From Billgrantia aerodenitrificans (GTDB lineage Bacteria; Pseudomonadota; Gammaproteobacteria; Pseudomonadales; Halomonadaceae), in the NCBI RefSeq assembly GCF_021404405.1, contig NZ_JABFTV010000007.1:186001-250000 (forward strand): a stretch of DNA of 64,000 nucleotides, in the 5' to 3' direction. Below the pieces are notes generated by a model. That model was not told where the DNA came from. It worked only from the letters and a program-made list of their open reading frames with translations, and made no database searches. Positions 33,564-42,253 of the stretch are shown one piece after another. Position 1 is the stretch's first letter; each line of letters starts with the position of its first letter. The translations under genes were made by a program, and so were the position numbers.

Positions 33564-34262
33564 ATGGAACTTTCCAACTTCAAAGTTCTGACTTTCGATG
33601 TCGTGGGCACGCTGATCGATTTCGAAACGGGGGTGCTGGAGGCGGTGCGTCGGCTTGGTGGAGACGCGACGCTCGACTTGAGCGACACCGCTATCTTCGA
33701 GGCTTACAAGCGGGGGCGTGACCGCTTTCCGGGGCGCTCGAGCAGCGCCATGGCAGATGTCTACCGCTCTCTGGCCGAAGAGCTGAAACTGCCTGCCGAT
33801 CCGGCCACCGCGGAAGCCTTCCAGATGGCGGTGTTTCGCTGGCCGGCATTCGAGGACTCGGTGGCGGCGCTCAAGCGTCTGCGCAAGCACTACCGGCTGG
33901 TGGCCATGACCAATGCCGATCGCACCGCTTTCTCTTGCTACTCCCATACCCTCGACGATCCGTTCGACGACAGCGTCACCTGCGACGAAACCCGCGTCGC
34001 CAAGCCCAACCCTCAATTCTTTGCCTACAACCGGGGGCGCCAGGCGGCCCATGGCTACAAGTTCTCGGAAATACTGCACGTCGCCCAGAGCCAATACCAC
34101 GATATCGGCGTAGCCAGCGAGCTTGGTTACACCACCTGCTGGATCGAGCGTCGCCAGGGTCAGCCGGGCTTTGGCGGCACCCCCGAGCCCAAGCAGGTGA
34201 CCCGGCCGGACTTCCACTTCGCCACGCTCAAGGAGCTGGCCGACGCGGTGGAGGGCGTGTGA
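33564..34262 (+). CDS. HAD-superfamily hydrolase, haloacid-dehalogenase-like
   Basis: This 232-residue hydrolase has motif I FDVVGTLIDF with nucleophile D12 but valine in place of the usual second aspartate, as in L-2-haloacid dehalogenases. Motif II is MTNADR, motif III AKPNPQFF (lysine) and motif IV HDIGVASELG. The tyrosine and SSNxxD residues of true L-2-haloacid dehalogenases are not conserved, so dehalogenation is doubtful; a C-O or P-O bond hydrolase is equally possible. Two starts are possible: ATG 33564 (chosen) or TTG 33555. It ends one base before the FAD-dependent oxidoreductase gene. Confidence 0.8.
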   Translation: MELSNFKVLTFDVVGTLIDFETGVLEAVRRLGGDATLDLSDTAIFEAYKRGRDRFPGRSSSAMADVYRSLAEELKLPADPATAEAFQMAVFRWPAFEDSVAALKRLRKHYRLVAMTNADRTAFSCYSHTLDDPFDDSVTCDETRVAKPNPQFFAYNRGRQAAHGYKFSEILHVAQSQYHDIGVASELGYTTCWIERRQGQPGFGGTPEPKQVTRPDFHFATLKELADAVEGV

Positions 34263-34263
34263 C

Positions 34264-35571
34264 ATGAGTGGGCCGCGGCCGGATGCCGGTATTGCCTCGC
34301 TGTGGCGCGATACGTCGGATCAGGCGTTCGACTTGCCGTGCCTGCGGGGCGACGCTCAGGCCGATGTGGTCATCATCGGCGGCGGCTACACCGGTCTGGC
34401 GGCGGCCCACCGCCTGGCACAGCGCGGCATGGCTCCACTGGTTGTGGACGCCAACCCGATCGGCTGGGGAGCCAGCGGTCGCAATGGCGGCGTGGTATCG
34501 GCCAAGTTCCGCCTGGCGTTTCCCGTCATCGCCCAGCGACACGGCATCGAGGTGGCGCGGCGCATGCATCGGCTCGCGCTGCGATCGGTGGATGAGGTGG
34601 CGTCTCTGGTCGAGGAGTACGGCTTGGCGGACGCCCGCTTCATCCGCTGCGGCAACCTGCGTTGTGCGCATACCGAGCGGGCCTTCGGCTACCTCACCGA
34701 AGAGGCGCAATGGATGCGACGTGAGCTGGGTGATGACTCGCTGCGCCTGCTGTCGGCCGGCGAGGTGGCGGAGGAGACGGGGTCTCGTGCGTTCACGGGC
34801 GGCGTCTTGAGCCATGGCGTCGGTACCCTGCACCCCTTGAACTACGTGCGCGGCCTGGCCCGGGGCCTGACCCAGCGCCACGGGACGATTGTCTTCGAGC
34901 TCACGCCGGTAACCGGCATTCGGCGTGAGGCGGATGGGGTTCGAGTCGTGACGGCGCAAGGCGAAATACGCGCGCGTCAGGTCATCATGGCGACCAATGC
35001 CTACTCCGATCTCACCCCGGCGAGCGCCATGATCAGGTCGCGGCTGGTGCCGTTTCGCAGCTCGATCATCGCCACCGAGGTGCTGCCAGCAGCGCTGCAA
35101 CAGAGCCTGCTGGTCAATGCCAGGAGCTATGGCGAAACGCGCCGCATGATGCGCTGGTTCCGCAAGGTAGATGGCCGCTTCATGTTCGGTGGCCGGGGAG
35201 CCTTCGGCAAGCGTGATTCGAAGGCGGCTTTCACTGCCCTGCGGCGGGCGATGGTGGCGATGTTTCCAGACCTGGCAGGAGTCGCGATTACCCATCGCTG
35301 GTCGGGGCACGTCGCTATGACGATGGATGCATTGCCTCATGTAGGCCGCTTCGACGATCGGCTGAGCTATGCCGCCGGTTACAACGGCGCCGGTGTGGCC
35401 ATGTCCACCCTGCTCGGAGGCCTGGCGGCGGACTTCGCCGCTGGCGAATCGCCGGACGTGGCGCTTCTGGAAGCGAGTCGTCTCAAGGCCGTACCCCTTT
35501 ACCCCTTACGAGAAGTAGCAGTTCGACTGGTAGCTGGCTGGTACCAGTTCCTAGACGCGATCGGGCGCTAA
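34264..35571 (+). CDS. FAD-dependent amine/amino-acid oxidoreductase (DAO family, PuuB/OrdL-like)
   Basis: This 435-residue flavoprotein has the dinucleotide loop VVIIGGGYTGLAAA (35-48), the GASGRNGGVVS motif and the C-terminal AAGYNGAGVAMSTLLGG of the glycine/D-amino-acid oxidase family. It resembles gamma-glutamylputrescine oxidase and related secondary-amine oxidases. It would release an aldehyde or 2-oxoacid plus an amine from the imported compound in the cytoplasm. Translationally linked to the HAD gene. The substrate is not deducible. Confidence 0.87.
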   Translation: MSGPRPDAGIASLWRDTSDQAFDLPCLRGDAQADVVIIGGGYTGLAAAHRLAQRGMAPLVVDANPIGWGASGRNGGVVSAKFRLAFPVIAQRHGIEVARRMHRLALRSVDEVASLVEEYGLADARFIRCGNLRCAHTERAFGYLTEEAQWMRRELGDDSLRLLSAGEVAEETGSRAFTGGVLSHGVGTLHPLNYVRGLARGLTQRHGTIVFELTPVTGIRREADGVRVVTAQGEIRARQVIMATNAYSDLTPASAMIRSRLVPFRSSIIATEVLPAALQQSLLVNARSYGETRRMMRWFRKVDGRFMFGGRGAFGKRDSKAAFTALRRAMVAMFPDLAGVAITHRWSGHVAMTMDALPHVGRFDDRLSYAAGYNGAGVAMSTLLGGLAADFAAGESPDVALLEASRLKAVPLYPLREVAVRLVAGWYQFLDAIGR

Positions 35572-35761
35572 GGAAACACATGCATAAATGTCTGCGAGGG
35601 CGAATCACTGCGTTGCGCGGTGCTCGAAATCCTCACCTATACCCCATAGGTTCCGGTTTCTGTGCTCCGTGCGCCTTGTGCTTCATCCCGCTCGCCGATT
35701 TATGCAGCGCTTCCTTTAGCGCACATAGGTCGCAAATGTCATCAGCAGCGGAGACAACAAG

Positions 35762-36817
35762 ATGAAACAGACGCATGGCTTGAAGACGTTGATGGGCACC
35801 AGCGTGGTCCTGGCGGGAACGCTAGGCATTTCCCACGCTATGGCGGGAGGACAGATCACCTTCGTTTCCCAGGGTGGCGCCTATCAGGAGGCCCAGACGG
35901 TGGCTATCCTGGACCCCGTCGCCGAGGCGCTGGGTATCACCATTCACCAGGAGAGCGCTCCGGATGCCTGGCCGATGATTCGCACTCAAGGAACCACCGG
36001 CCAGGCAGTGTGGGATGTGGTCGACACGCCGCCGTTGAACTGCGTGCGTGGCGGCAACCAGGGGTTGATCGAGCCGCTCGATTTCAGTCGAGTGCCCAAT
36101 GCGGAGTCGATGCCCGAGGAATACAAGACCCCTTACTCCGTCGCCTATGAGTTCTACTCCAGCGTGCTGGCCTACAATCCCGACGCCTTCAACGGCAACC
36201 CACCCGAGACGTGGGCGGATTTCTGGAACGTCGAGGAATTCCCCGGCAACCGTGCCCTGCGTAACCATCCCCTGGGCACGCTCGAGGCGGCGCTGCTGGC
36301 CGATGGCGTGACACCGGAAGAGCTGTATCCGCTGGATGTCGATCGCGCCTTCGAGAAATTGGCAGAGATAAAACCGCACATCGCCACCTGGTGGACCTCG
36401 GGCGGCCAGTCAGCCCAGCTGCTCTACGACGGTGAAGTCGACATGCTGATGATGTGGAACGGACGCGTCAGCGCCATCATGGATGAGGGCGCCAACGCCG
36501 ACTTCACCTACAGCGAAGGCATTCTCCAGAATACGCACCTGTGCATCATCAAGGGTGCGCCCAACCTCGATACGGCGATCGAGTTCGTCAATGCCGCTAT
36601 CGATCCAGAGTATCAAGCCAATCTGCCGCTCCATATCGACTATGGCCCTGGCAACCCGGCCGCATTCGATACCGGCAAGATCTCCGATGAGCGTGCCCGA
36701 GAACTGCCGAGCTACCCGGAAAACGCTGCGCGCCAGGTGCTGATGTCCTACGAGTGGTGGTCCTCCTCGGAGGGCGAGCAGGCCGAACGGCGTTGGCTCG
36801 AGTTCATGCAGCAATGA
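35762..36817 (+). CDS. Polyamine/opine-type ABC transporter binding protein (PotD-like)
   Basis: This 351-residue periplasmic receptor has a signal peptide of about 28 residues (ending AMA). It has the ITFVSQGGAYQEAQ start, NHPLGTLEAALLADG and MMWNGRVSAIMDEGA segments of the PotD/opine group. It follows 190 bases without a gene. Aromatic residues near the cleft (TWWTSGG, YEWW) fit a cationic amine ligand. A strong stem-loop follows its stop and lies before the permease start. Confidence 0.88.
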   Translation: MKQTHGLKTLMGTSVVLAGTLGISHAMAGGQITFVSQGGAYQEAQTVAILDPVAEALGITIHQESAPDAWPMIRTQGTTGQAVWDVVDTPPLNCVRGGNQGLIEPLDFSRVPNAESMPEEYKTPYSVAYEFYSSVLAYNPDAFNGNPPETWADFWNVEEFPGNRALRNHPLGTLEAALLADGVTPEELYPLDVDRAFEKLAEIKPHIATWWTSGGQSAQLLYDGEVDMLMMWNGRVSAIMDEGANADFTYSEGILQNTHLCIIKGAPNLDTAIEFVNAAIDPEYQANLPLHIDYGPGNPAAFDTGKISDERARELPSYPENAARQVLMSYEWWSSSEGEQAERRWLEFMQQ

Positions 36818-36821
36818 AAGC

Positions 36822-36856
36822 GCCGATGCCGCACATACGGCGTGTGCGGCATCGGC
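36822..36856 (+). promoter_or_regulatory. Perfect 14-base stem-loop after the binding-protein gene
   Basis: GCCGATGCCGCACA pairs without mismatch with TGTGCGGCATCGGC around TACGGCG, four bases after the stop. Such a stem typically guards the 3' end of the abundant binding-protein message. Its position makes the ATG at 36814 a poor start for the next gene and supports a start beyond the hairpin. Confidence 0.75.
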
Positions 36857-36873
36857 TGCGTCGTTTCCATGCC

Positions 36874-36878
36874 AGGAG
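36874..36878 (+). promoter_or_regulatory. Ribosome site that decides a TTG start
   Basis: AGGAG sits seven bases before a TTG at 36886 that is in frame with the permease. The upstream ATG candidate at 36814 overlaps the binding-protein stop and would require reading through the hairpin at 36822-36856 and a 24-residue arginine-rich extension. Confidence 0.65.
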
Positions 36879-36885
36879 AAGCGCT

Positions 36886-37788
36886 TTGAAAGCCACCGCG
36901 ATTCATGACCGCCAAGCTGCCGCAAGCGCCATTGACCCATCGCTGCGTCATCGACGCCGCGAACATGTCTTGATGATGCTGCTGATGTCGCCGGCCGTGC
37001 TGGTGGTCTTTGCACTGCTCGTCGTGCCCTTGAGCTGGCTGATCGTCCAATCCTTCTATGCCGACGGTGCACTCAGCCTGGCGCATTATCGACGGATCTT
37101 CACCGAAGGCATTTACTGGAACACCTTTTATCTGACCTTTCGCATCAGTGTCATCGTGACCCTACTGGCTTTGCTGATGGGGTATCCCATTGCCTATGCC
37201 GCATCGATCTTGCCAAAACGCTGGGCGATGCTGATTCTGGCCCTGGTGATTCTGCCGTTCTGGACCAGCGTGCTGGTCAGGGCCTATGCCTGGTTGATCC
37301 TGCTGCAGCGCTCGGGGGTGGTCAACCAGACCTTGATGGCCAGCGGTATCACTGACGCCCCCCTTCCGTTGGTGCACAACGAACTGGGCACCATCATCGC
37401 CACCGTACACATTTTGCTGCCGTTCATGGTGCTGCCGCTCTATGCCACCATGCAGAAGATTCCCCAGGATCTCGTTCTGGCGGGCTCCAGCCTGGGGGGA
37501 AGCCCGTTGCATGTCTTCATGCGGGTGTTCTTTCCCTTGTCGCTGAGTGGCGTTCTGGCCGGGATGACCCTCGTCTTCGTGCTCTGCCTGGGCTTCTACA
37601 TCACGCCGGAACTGGTCGGCGGCGGGCGCACCGTCATGGCGTCGATGCTGGTCAGTCGCAATATCCAGCTCTATAGCGACTGGGGGGCGGCCAGTGCCGT
37701 CAGCGTGGTGCTGCTGATCTGTGTGCTGATCATCTTCTATGTGGTCAGTCGCCTGGTTCCCCTTGAGAAAATACTCGGTGCGAAATGA
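36886..37788 (+). CDS. Polyamine/opine-type ABC transporter permease (PotB-like)
   Basis: This 300-residue inner-membrane permease has six hydrophobic segments, the PFWTSVLVRAYAWLILLQRSG motif of PotB-like subunits and the docking loop DLVLAGSSLGGSPLHVFMRVFFP. I chose the TTG at 36886 on the ribosome site and hairpin. It ends in an ATGA overlap with the next permease. It forms the channel with PotC-like subunit 37785-38573. Confidence 0.87.
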   Translation: MKATAIHDRQAAASAIDPSLRHRRREHVLMMLLMSPAVLVVFALLVVPLSWLIVQSFYADGALSLAHYRRIFTEGIYWNTFYLTFRISVIVTLLALLMGYPIAYAASILPKRWAMLILALVILPFWTSVLVRAYAWLILLQRSGVVNQTLMASGITDAPLPLVHNELGTIIATVHILLPFMVLPLYATMQKIPQDLVLAGSSLGGSPLHVFMRVFFPLSLSGVLAGMTLVFVLCLGFYITPELVGGGRTVMASMLVSRNIQLYSDWGAASAVSVVLLICVLIIFYVVSRLVPLEKILGAK

Positions 37789-38573
37789 CTAAATTATCCT
37801 TGGGTCGGCTCGTCTTCATTGGGTATGTGGCATTGGTGCTGGTATTTCTGATTCTGCCGGTACTGATCGTGCTGCCAATGTCGTTCTCGGATAGTCGCTT
37901 CCTCTCCTTTCCGCCAACCAGCTATTCGTTGCGCTGGTATGAGGCATTCTTCGGCAATCCCGGCTGGATGGCGGCGGCAAGGACCAGCTTGATCGTGGCG
38001 TTTGCCACGGCGTTGATTGCCACTCCGATCGGTGTCGCGGCGGCCTACGCCATCAACTGTTCGACGCACCGGCTGATGCGCTATCTGAAGATCGTACTGC
38101 TGCTGCCGCTGATCGTACCCATCATCATCGTCGCTACGGGCGTGTTCTTCATCTATGCGCTATCGGGGATGTTGTACACCATCCCGGGCCTGATCATGGC
38201 CGACGTGATGCTGGCACTGCCCTACGTGATCACGGCGGTCACAGCCGGGCTGCATGGCTTCGATCAAACGCAGGAGATGGTGGCGAGAAGCCTCGGCATG
38301 AATCGCTTTCGCAGCTTCATGGCCGTGACGCTGCCGCAGATCATGCCCAGCGTGGTGACCGGTGCGATCTTCGCCTTCATCCAGGCGCTGGATGAAACCA
38401 TGGTGGCGCTATTCATTTCCGGCGGTCGAAACCAGACCCTGACGGTGCGGATGTTCACTGCGCTGCGTGACGAGATAGACCCGACCATCGCCGCCATCAG
38501 CACGCTGTTGACCGCCACCTCATTTGCATTGGTAATGCTGATGGTGATGGCACGCCAGCGCTCACCGGCCTGA
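37785..38573 (+). CDS. Polyamine/opine-type ABC transporter permease (PotC-like)
   Basis: This 262-residue inner-membrane permease has six hydrophobic segments and the docking loop EMVARSLGMNRFRSFMAVTLPQIMP, plus the LDETMVALFISG motif typical of PotC-like subunits. Start overlaps the PotB-like stop. A hydroxyacid reductase gene follows after 21 bases and is likely in the same transcript. Confidence 0.9.
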   Translation: MTKLSLGRLVFIGYVALVLVFLILPVLIVLPMSFSDSRFLSFPPTSYSLRWYEAFFGNPGWMAAARTSLIVAFATALIATPIGVAAAYAINCSTHRLMRYLKIVLLLPLIVPIIIVATGVFFIYALSGMLYTIPGLIMADVMLALPYVITAVTAGLHGFDQTQEMVARSLGMNRFRSFMAVTLPQIMPSVVTGAIFAFIQALDETMVALFISGGRNQTLTVRMFTALRDEIDPTIAAISTLLTATSFALVMLMVMARQRSPA

Positions 38574-38594
38574 CGCGGTTTTGGAGGAGTCGAG

Positions 38595-39518
38595 ATGAGC
38601 TTCATCTACAACGCCGACCCTGAACGGGGGCGGGAGTGGCAGCGTCTGTTCGAGCAGCGTGCGCCGGATATCGCGTTTCGTGTCTGGCCCGATATCGGCA
38701 GTGAAGAAAACGTACGCTACTTGGGGACCTGGGCGCCGATAGAGGACTTGGAGCGTTTCCCCAATCTCGAGGTCATCTTCTCGCTCGGCGCCGGGGTCGA
38801 TCAGTTCGACTTGGACAGCATTCCGAGTCATGTGCCGTTGGTGCGAATGCAGGAGCCGGGCATCGTCGCCACCATGCAGGAGTATGTGGCCATGGCGGTG
38901 CTGACGCTGCACCGCAACCTGATCGATTACATCGATCAGCAGCGCACGTCGACCTGGCAGGCCTGGCGCGTGCGCCCTGCCTCGCAGTGCCGTGTGGGCA
39001 TCCTCGGCCTGGGGCAACTAGGCGGTGCAGTGGCGCAACACCTCACCGGCCTGGGTTTTGCCTGCCAGGGCTGGAGTCGCACCCGCCGTCAACAGGAAGG
39101 CGTGGCGTGCTTCGCCGGTGACGACGAGCTGCCGAGCTTTCTCTCCACCAGCCAGGTGCTGGTTTGCCTGCTGCCGCTGACTGACGAGACCCGAGGTATC
39201 CTCAACGCCGAGCTGTTCGGGCAGTTGCCGCACGGTGCCTCGCTGGTCAACGTCGGCCGCGGCCCGCATCTGGTCACGGCGGATCTACTGGCGGCGCTGG
39301 ACAGCGGACAGCTGTCGGCAGCCGTGCTGGATGTATTCGACCCCGAGCCACCGCCTTCGGACCACCCTGTCTGGTCCCATCCGAGAATACTCTTGACCCC
39401 CCATGTCGCCAGCATGACCCAGCCCGAAAGCGCGATCGAGAGGGTGCTCGACAACATTGCCCGGCATCGCGAAGGCCGCGAGATGGTCGGCATCGTCGAC
39501 CGAAGACGTGGCTATTGA
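38595..39518 (+). CDS. D-2-hydroxyacid dehydrogenase, GhrA-like (glyoxylate/hydroxypyruvate reductase)
   Basis: This 307-residue protein has the NAD(P) loop GILGLGQLGG, the catalytic arginine in VNVGRGPHLV, the glutamate in DVFDPEPPPSDHPVW and the histidine in LTPHVAS. It matches the GhrA branch, which reduces glyoxylate and hydroxypyruvate in the cytoplasm. As the last gene of the ABC/HAD/FAD-oxidoreductase operon it may dispose of a 2-oxoacid released by the oxidase. Confidence 0.87.
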   Translation: MSFIYNADPERGREWQRLFEQRAPDIAFRVWPDIGSEENVRYLGTWAPIEDLERFPNLEVIFSLGAGVDQFDLDSIPSHVPLVRMQEPGIVATMQEYVAMAVLTLHRNLIDYIDQQRTSTWQAWRVRPASQCRVGILGLGQLGGAVAQHLTGLGFACQGWSRTRRQQEGVACFAGDDELPSFLSTSQVLVCLLPLTDETRGILNAELFGQLPHGASLVNVGRGPHLVTADLLAALDSGQLSAAVLDVFDPEPPPSDHPVWSHPRILLTPHVASMTQPESAIERVLDNIARHREGREMVGIVDRRRGY

Positions 39519-39566
39519 TCTGGTTGACTACCCTTGGGGTGAATGCATGACCCAAGGAGAGATGTC

Positions 39567-40325
39567 ATGGCTCACGGACAGCCAGTGGGGCAGGCCAAGC
39601 TATACCGCATGGTCATGGAAGAGCACCTGTGCCCCTTCGGCCTGAAGAGCAAGGACCTGCTGGAGCGCAAAGGTTTCGAGGTCGAGGATCATCATCTGAC
39701 CACGCGGGAGGAGACGGAGGCGTTCAAGGAAGAGCATGGGGTCGATACGACGCCTCAGGCCTTCATCGATGGCCGGCGTATCGGTGGCTACGACGCGCTG
39801 CGCGAGCATTTCGGCCTGACCACACCGGGGGATGACGCAACCAGCTACCAGCCGGTGATCGCCCTGTTCGCCACGGCGCTGCTGATGGGGTTTGCCGTGA
39901 GCTGGACTGCGACAGGCTCGCCGGTGAGCGCCAGGATGCCGGAGTACTTCGTGGCCATTGCCATGACCCTGCTGGGGCTGCAGAAGCTCAAGGATGTGGA
40001 GAGCTTCAGCACCATGTTCCTCAACTACGACCTGTTGGCGCAGCGTCAGGTGCGCTATGGCTACGTCTACCCCTATGCCGAGACGCTGGCAGGCATCCTG
40101 ATGCTGGCCGGCGCCCTGGTATGGCTGGCCGCCCCCGTCGCGCTGTTCATCGGTACGGTAGGGGCCGTTTCGGTGTTCAAGGCGGTCTACATCGATAAGC
40201 GCGAACTCAAGTGCGCCTGCGTGGGCGGCGACAGCAAGGTGCCGCTGGGCTTCGTGTCGCTGACCGAAAACCTGATCATGATCGGCATGGGGCTATGGAT
40301 GCCGCTACGCATGTACGTCCTGTAG
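39567..40325 (+). CDS. Glutaredoxin-MauE fusion membrane protein
   Basis: This 252-residue protein has an N-terminal glutaredoxin-like domain (about residues 1-85, with single-cysteine CPFG at 22-25 and TTPQAFIDGRRIGG). The C-terminal MauE/DoxX-like membrane domain has four hydrophobic helices and a CACVGGDSKVPLG cysteine pair. MauE proteins support disulfide formation in methylamine dehydrogenase maturation; the fusion suggests thiol transfer across the membrane. AAGGAGAG gives the start at 39567. Substrate unknown. Confidence 0.82.
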   Translation: MAHGQPVGQAKLYRMVMEEHLCPFGLKSKDLLERKGFEVEDHHLTTREETEAFKEEHGVDTTPQAFIDGRRIGGYDALREHFGLTTPGDDATSYQPVIALFATALLMGFAVSWTATGSPVSARMPEYFVAIAMTLLGLQKLKDVESFSTMFLNYDLLAQRQVRYGYVYPYAETLAGILMLAGALVWLAAPVALFIGTVGAVSVFKAVYIDKRELKCACVGGDSKVPLGFVSLTENLIMIGMGLWMPLRMYVL

Positions 40326-40327
40326 TG

Positions 40328-41638
40328 TCACCGTTTCGTCTCGCCATCGGATGACGCAAGGCCAGTGGCATGGGGAGTGTCCCGGTGCGCCTGTGCCGAG
40401 GACTGGCCCTCCTGCAACTGCGCCAATACGCAGCGGTTGCGCCCCTCGCGCTTGGCTTGGTAAAGCGCCTCGTCGGCCTGCAACAGCAGCAGCGAGGGTG
40501 GAAGGGCCGTGTTGGGACGAGTCACGGCAACACCGATGCTGATCGTGACTACTGGTGAGTGAGACACCCCTGCGTTGGGTATGGCCAGCGCTTCGATGCC
40601 CTGACGAATGCGCTCGGCGGCCTGAAAGGCCGAAGACGCCGAGGCGTTGGGCATCAGCACCACGAATTCCTCGCCGCCATAGCGCACCACCAGGTCGAGC
40701 TCGTGACGCACGTGGTGCTGTATCTCCTGCGCAACCCGGCGCAGGCAGGCGTCACCCTCGAGATGGCCATAGCGGTCGTTGTAGTTCTTGAAGCAGTCGA
40801 TATCGAGTACCAGCATGCCGAGCATCGTTCGCTCGGCAATGGCCTCGTGCCAGCGTTGGGTCATTACCTCATCCAAATGGCGACGGTTGGCCACGCCAGT
40901 CAGAGGGTCGGTGGTCGAGATTTTCGTCAGGACCTGATTGGACTGCAGCGTGGCTTCGTTGCCGAGCCGTTCCCGCAAGAGCAGCAGATAGGCCTGGCGC
41001 TCGCTGGCCTCCAGTCGGTAGTTGGCCAGCAGCGTGAAGATGGCACTCGAGGTGAAGACGACCAATGTATTGATCTTTACGGCATTGTCGGTATGTGCAT
41101 AAGGAATCACGAAGCTCGTCATGATGACGGCACAGAGCAACGATGAGGCCAGGGCGAAGCCGAAGCGCAGTGAGAGAACGATATTGCCTACCAGAAGAAT
41201 CAAGCCGAACGAGAAAGTGTCGAGAAACGAGTGGGGCGAGTCCGAGAGGTAGAAGTTCGCACTGGAGAGCAGCATGGCGATGACGATGGTGGCCGCCATG
41301 GTCGCTTCGCGCAGAGTCGGCGATATCCCACGGTAGATGACATAGAGGGCTGCAAGGCCCAGAGGCGTCATCAGGCCGAAACGAATCCCGGCGGAGATCA
41401 GCAGGGATTCGGGCCTGATGACAGAGTCGTTGAAGATGTACAGGTTGTAGATGACCAGGGCCACGATGCCGGCGATCAGCAGGTGGCGGCTGCGCCGGGT
41501 GGCGGTATCGGCCTCGAAGCGGGCCTCAACCGCAGAACTGAAGCGCAGGCGATACCAGGGCCTGCTCAGGTCTGCCTCTACCGCACTCAAGGTTTCTTTC
41601 ACGGCCGGTCCCCCGTCGCTGGCACCGTTCTCGATCAT
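40328..41638 (-). CDS. Diguanylate cyclase with N-terminal membrane domain
   Basis: This 436-residue protein has six hydrophobic segments in the first 210 residues, a short coiled linker (LRERLGNEATLQSN) and a GGDEF domain from about residue 235. The active site is GGEEF (321-325) with metal aspartate D281 (LDIDCFKNYND), so it should make cyclic di-GMP. The inhibitory I-site is HELD (312-315), lacking the arginine of RxxD, so product inhibition is probably lost. Convergent with the glutaredoxin-MauE gene, two bases apart. Confidence 0.92.
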   Translation of the reverse strand: MIENGASDGGPAVKETLSAVEADLSRPWYRLRFSSAVEARFEADTATRRSRHLLIAGIVALVIYNLYIFNDSVIRPESLLISAGIRFGLMTPLGLAALYVIYRGISPTLREATMAATIVIAMLLSSANFYLSDSPHSFLDTFSFGLILLVGNIVLSLRFGFALASSLLCAVIMTSFVIPYAHTDNAVKINTLVVFTSSAIFTLLANYRLEASERQAYLLLLRERLGNEATLQSNQVLTKISTTDPLTGVANRRHLDEVMTQRWHEAIAERTMLGMLVLDIDCFKNYNDRYGHLEGDACLRRVAQEIQHHVRHELDLVVRYGGEEFVVLMPNASASSAFQAAERIRQGIEALAIPNAGVSHSPVVTISIGVAVTRPNTALPPSLLLLQADEALYQAKREGRNRCVLAQLQEGQSSAQAHRDTPHATGLASSDGETKR

Positions 41639-41683
41639 GGTGCTCTGAAGGAATATCGGCCGCGCGTTACCTAACTTGACTTT

Positions 41684-42253
41684 TTATGCTTCTCTTATGC
41701 CTCTTACCCGAGTCGCCAGCCCGAAGACATGCCGGTCCTCGGCGCCGAGCTGTTCCAGTGCGTCGGCCAAGTGCAGGAGGTAGTCGCGGTTGGCGCCGCT
41801 GGGGCCGTGAGCGGCGGCGATCTGGCGAGCCATCTCGTCGAGCGGTGCGGCGCCGAGAAAGGCGGCGTTGTCCGCCGTGGCAAGATAGATCAGCCCCTCG
41901 GCATGGTCGCCCTCGGCGAAATGCAGCGTCACCCGTTCACGCAGGTAGCCGTTCTTCTCGCGTACGTCGAGCGGGCCCAGCACGTCGGCGTCGATACGAT
42001 AGGCCATGCCTTGGCAGAGCGCGCCGGGGGATTCGATCAGCGTTGCCACGCGCCCCGGCGCCCCCGGCGTGCCACGGTGATCGTGGGAGCCCTGCCAGAA
42101 GCGCCGCGCCCAGCCTTCGATATGGGCGGGACGGCGCTCATGGAAAGGAAACTCGGCCTTCCAGATCAGAGAGCCGTAGCCGAACAGCCACAACGTCTGG
42201 TCGTTCGCGAAGAAGTTCCTTTCCCGATTGAGTGAAGTGGTATCGACGGTCAT
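41684..42253 (-). CDS. chaC: ChaC-like gamma-glutamylcyclotransferase
   Basis: This 189-residue cytoplasmic protein has the YGSLIW substrate loop (26-31), the RRFWQGSHDHRGTPGAPGR motif and the catalytic glutamate in DVREKNGYL. ChaC enzymes release 5-oxoproline from glutathione. The ATG overlaps the stop of the EamA exporter gene (ATGA), so the two are translationally coupled. A much longer frame in the same register extends into the EamA gene but is only its shadow. Confidence 0.88.
   Translation of the reverse strand: MTVDTTSLNRERNFFANDQTLWLFGYGSLIWKAEFPFHERRPAHIEGWARRFWQGSHDHRGTPGAPGRVATLIESPGALCQGMAYRIDADVLGPLDVREKNGYLRERVTLHFAEGDHAEGLIYLATADNAAFLGAAPLDEMARQIAAAHGPSGANRDYLLHLADALEQLGAEDRHVFGLATRVRGIREA

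Noticed and set aside
33564..34262. Confident naming as L-2-haloacid dehalogenase
   Set aside because: Several substrate-binding and catalytic residues of that enzyme are replaced, so only the HAD superfamily is supported.
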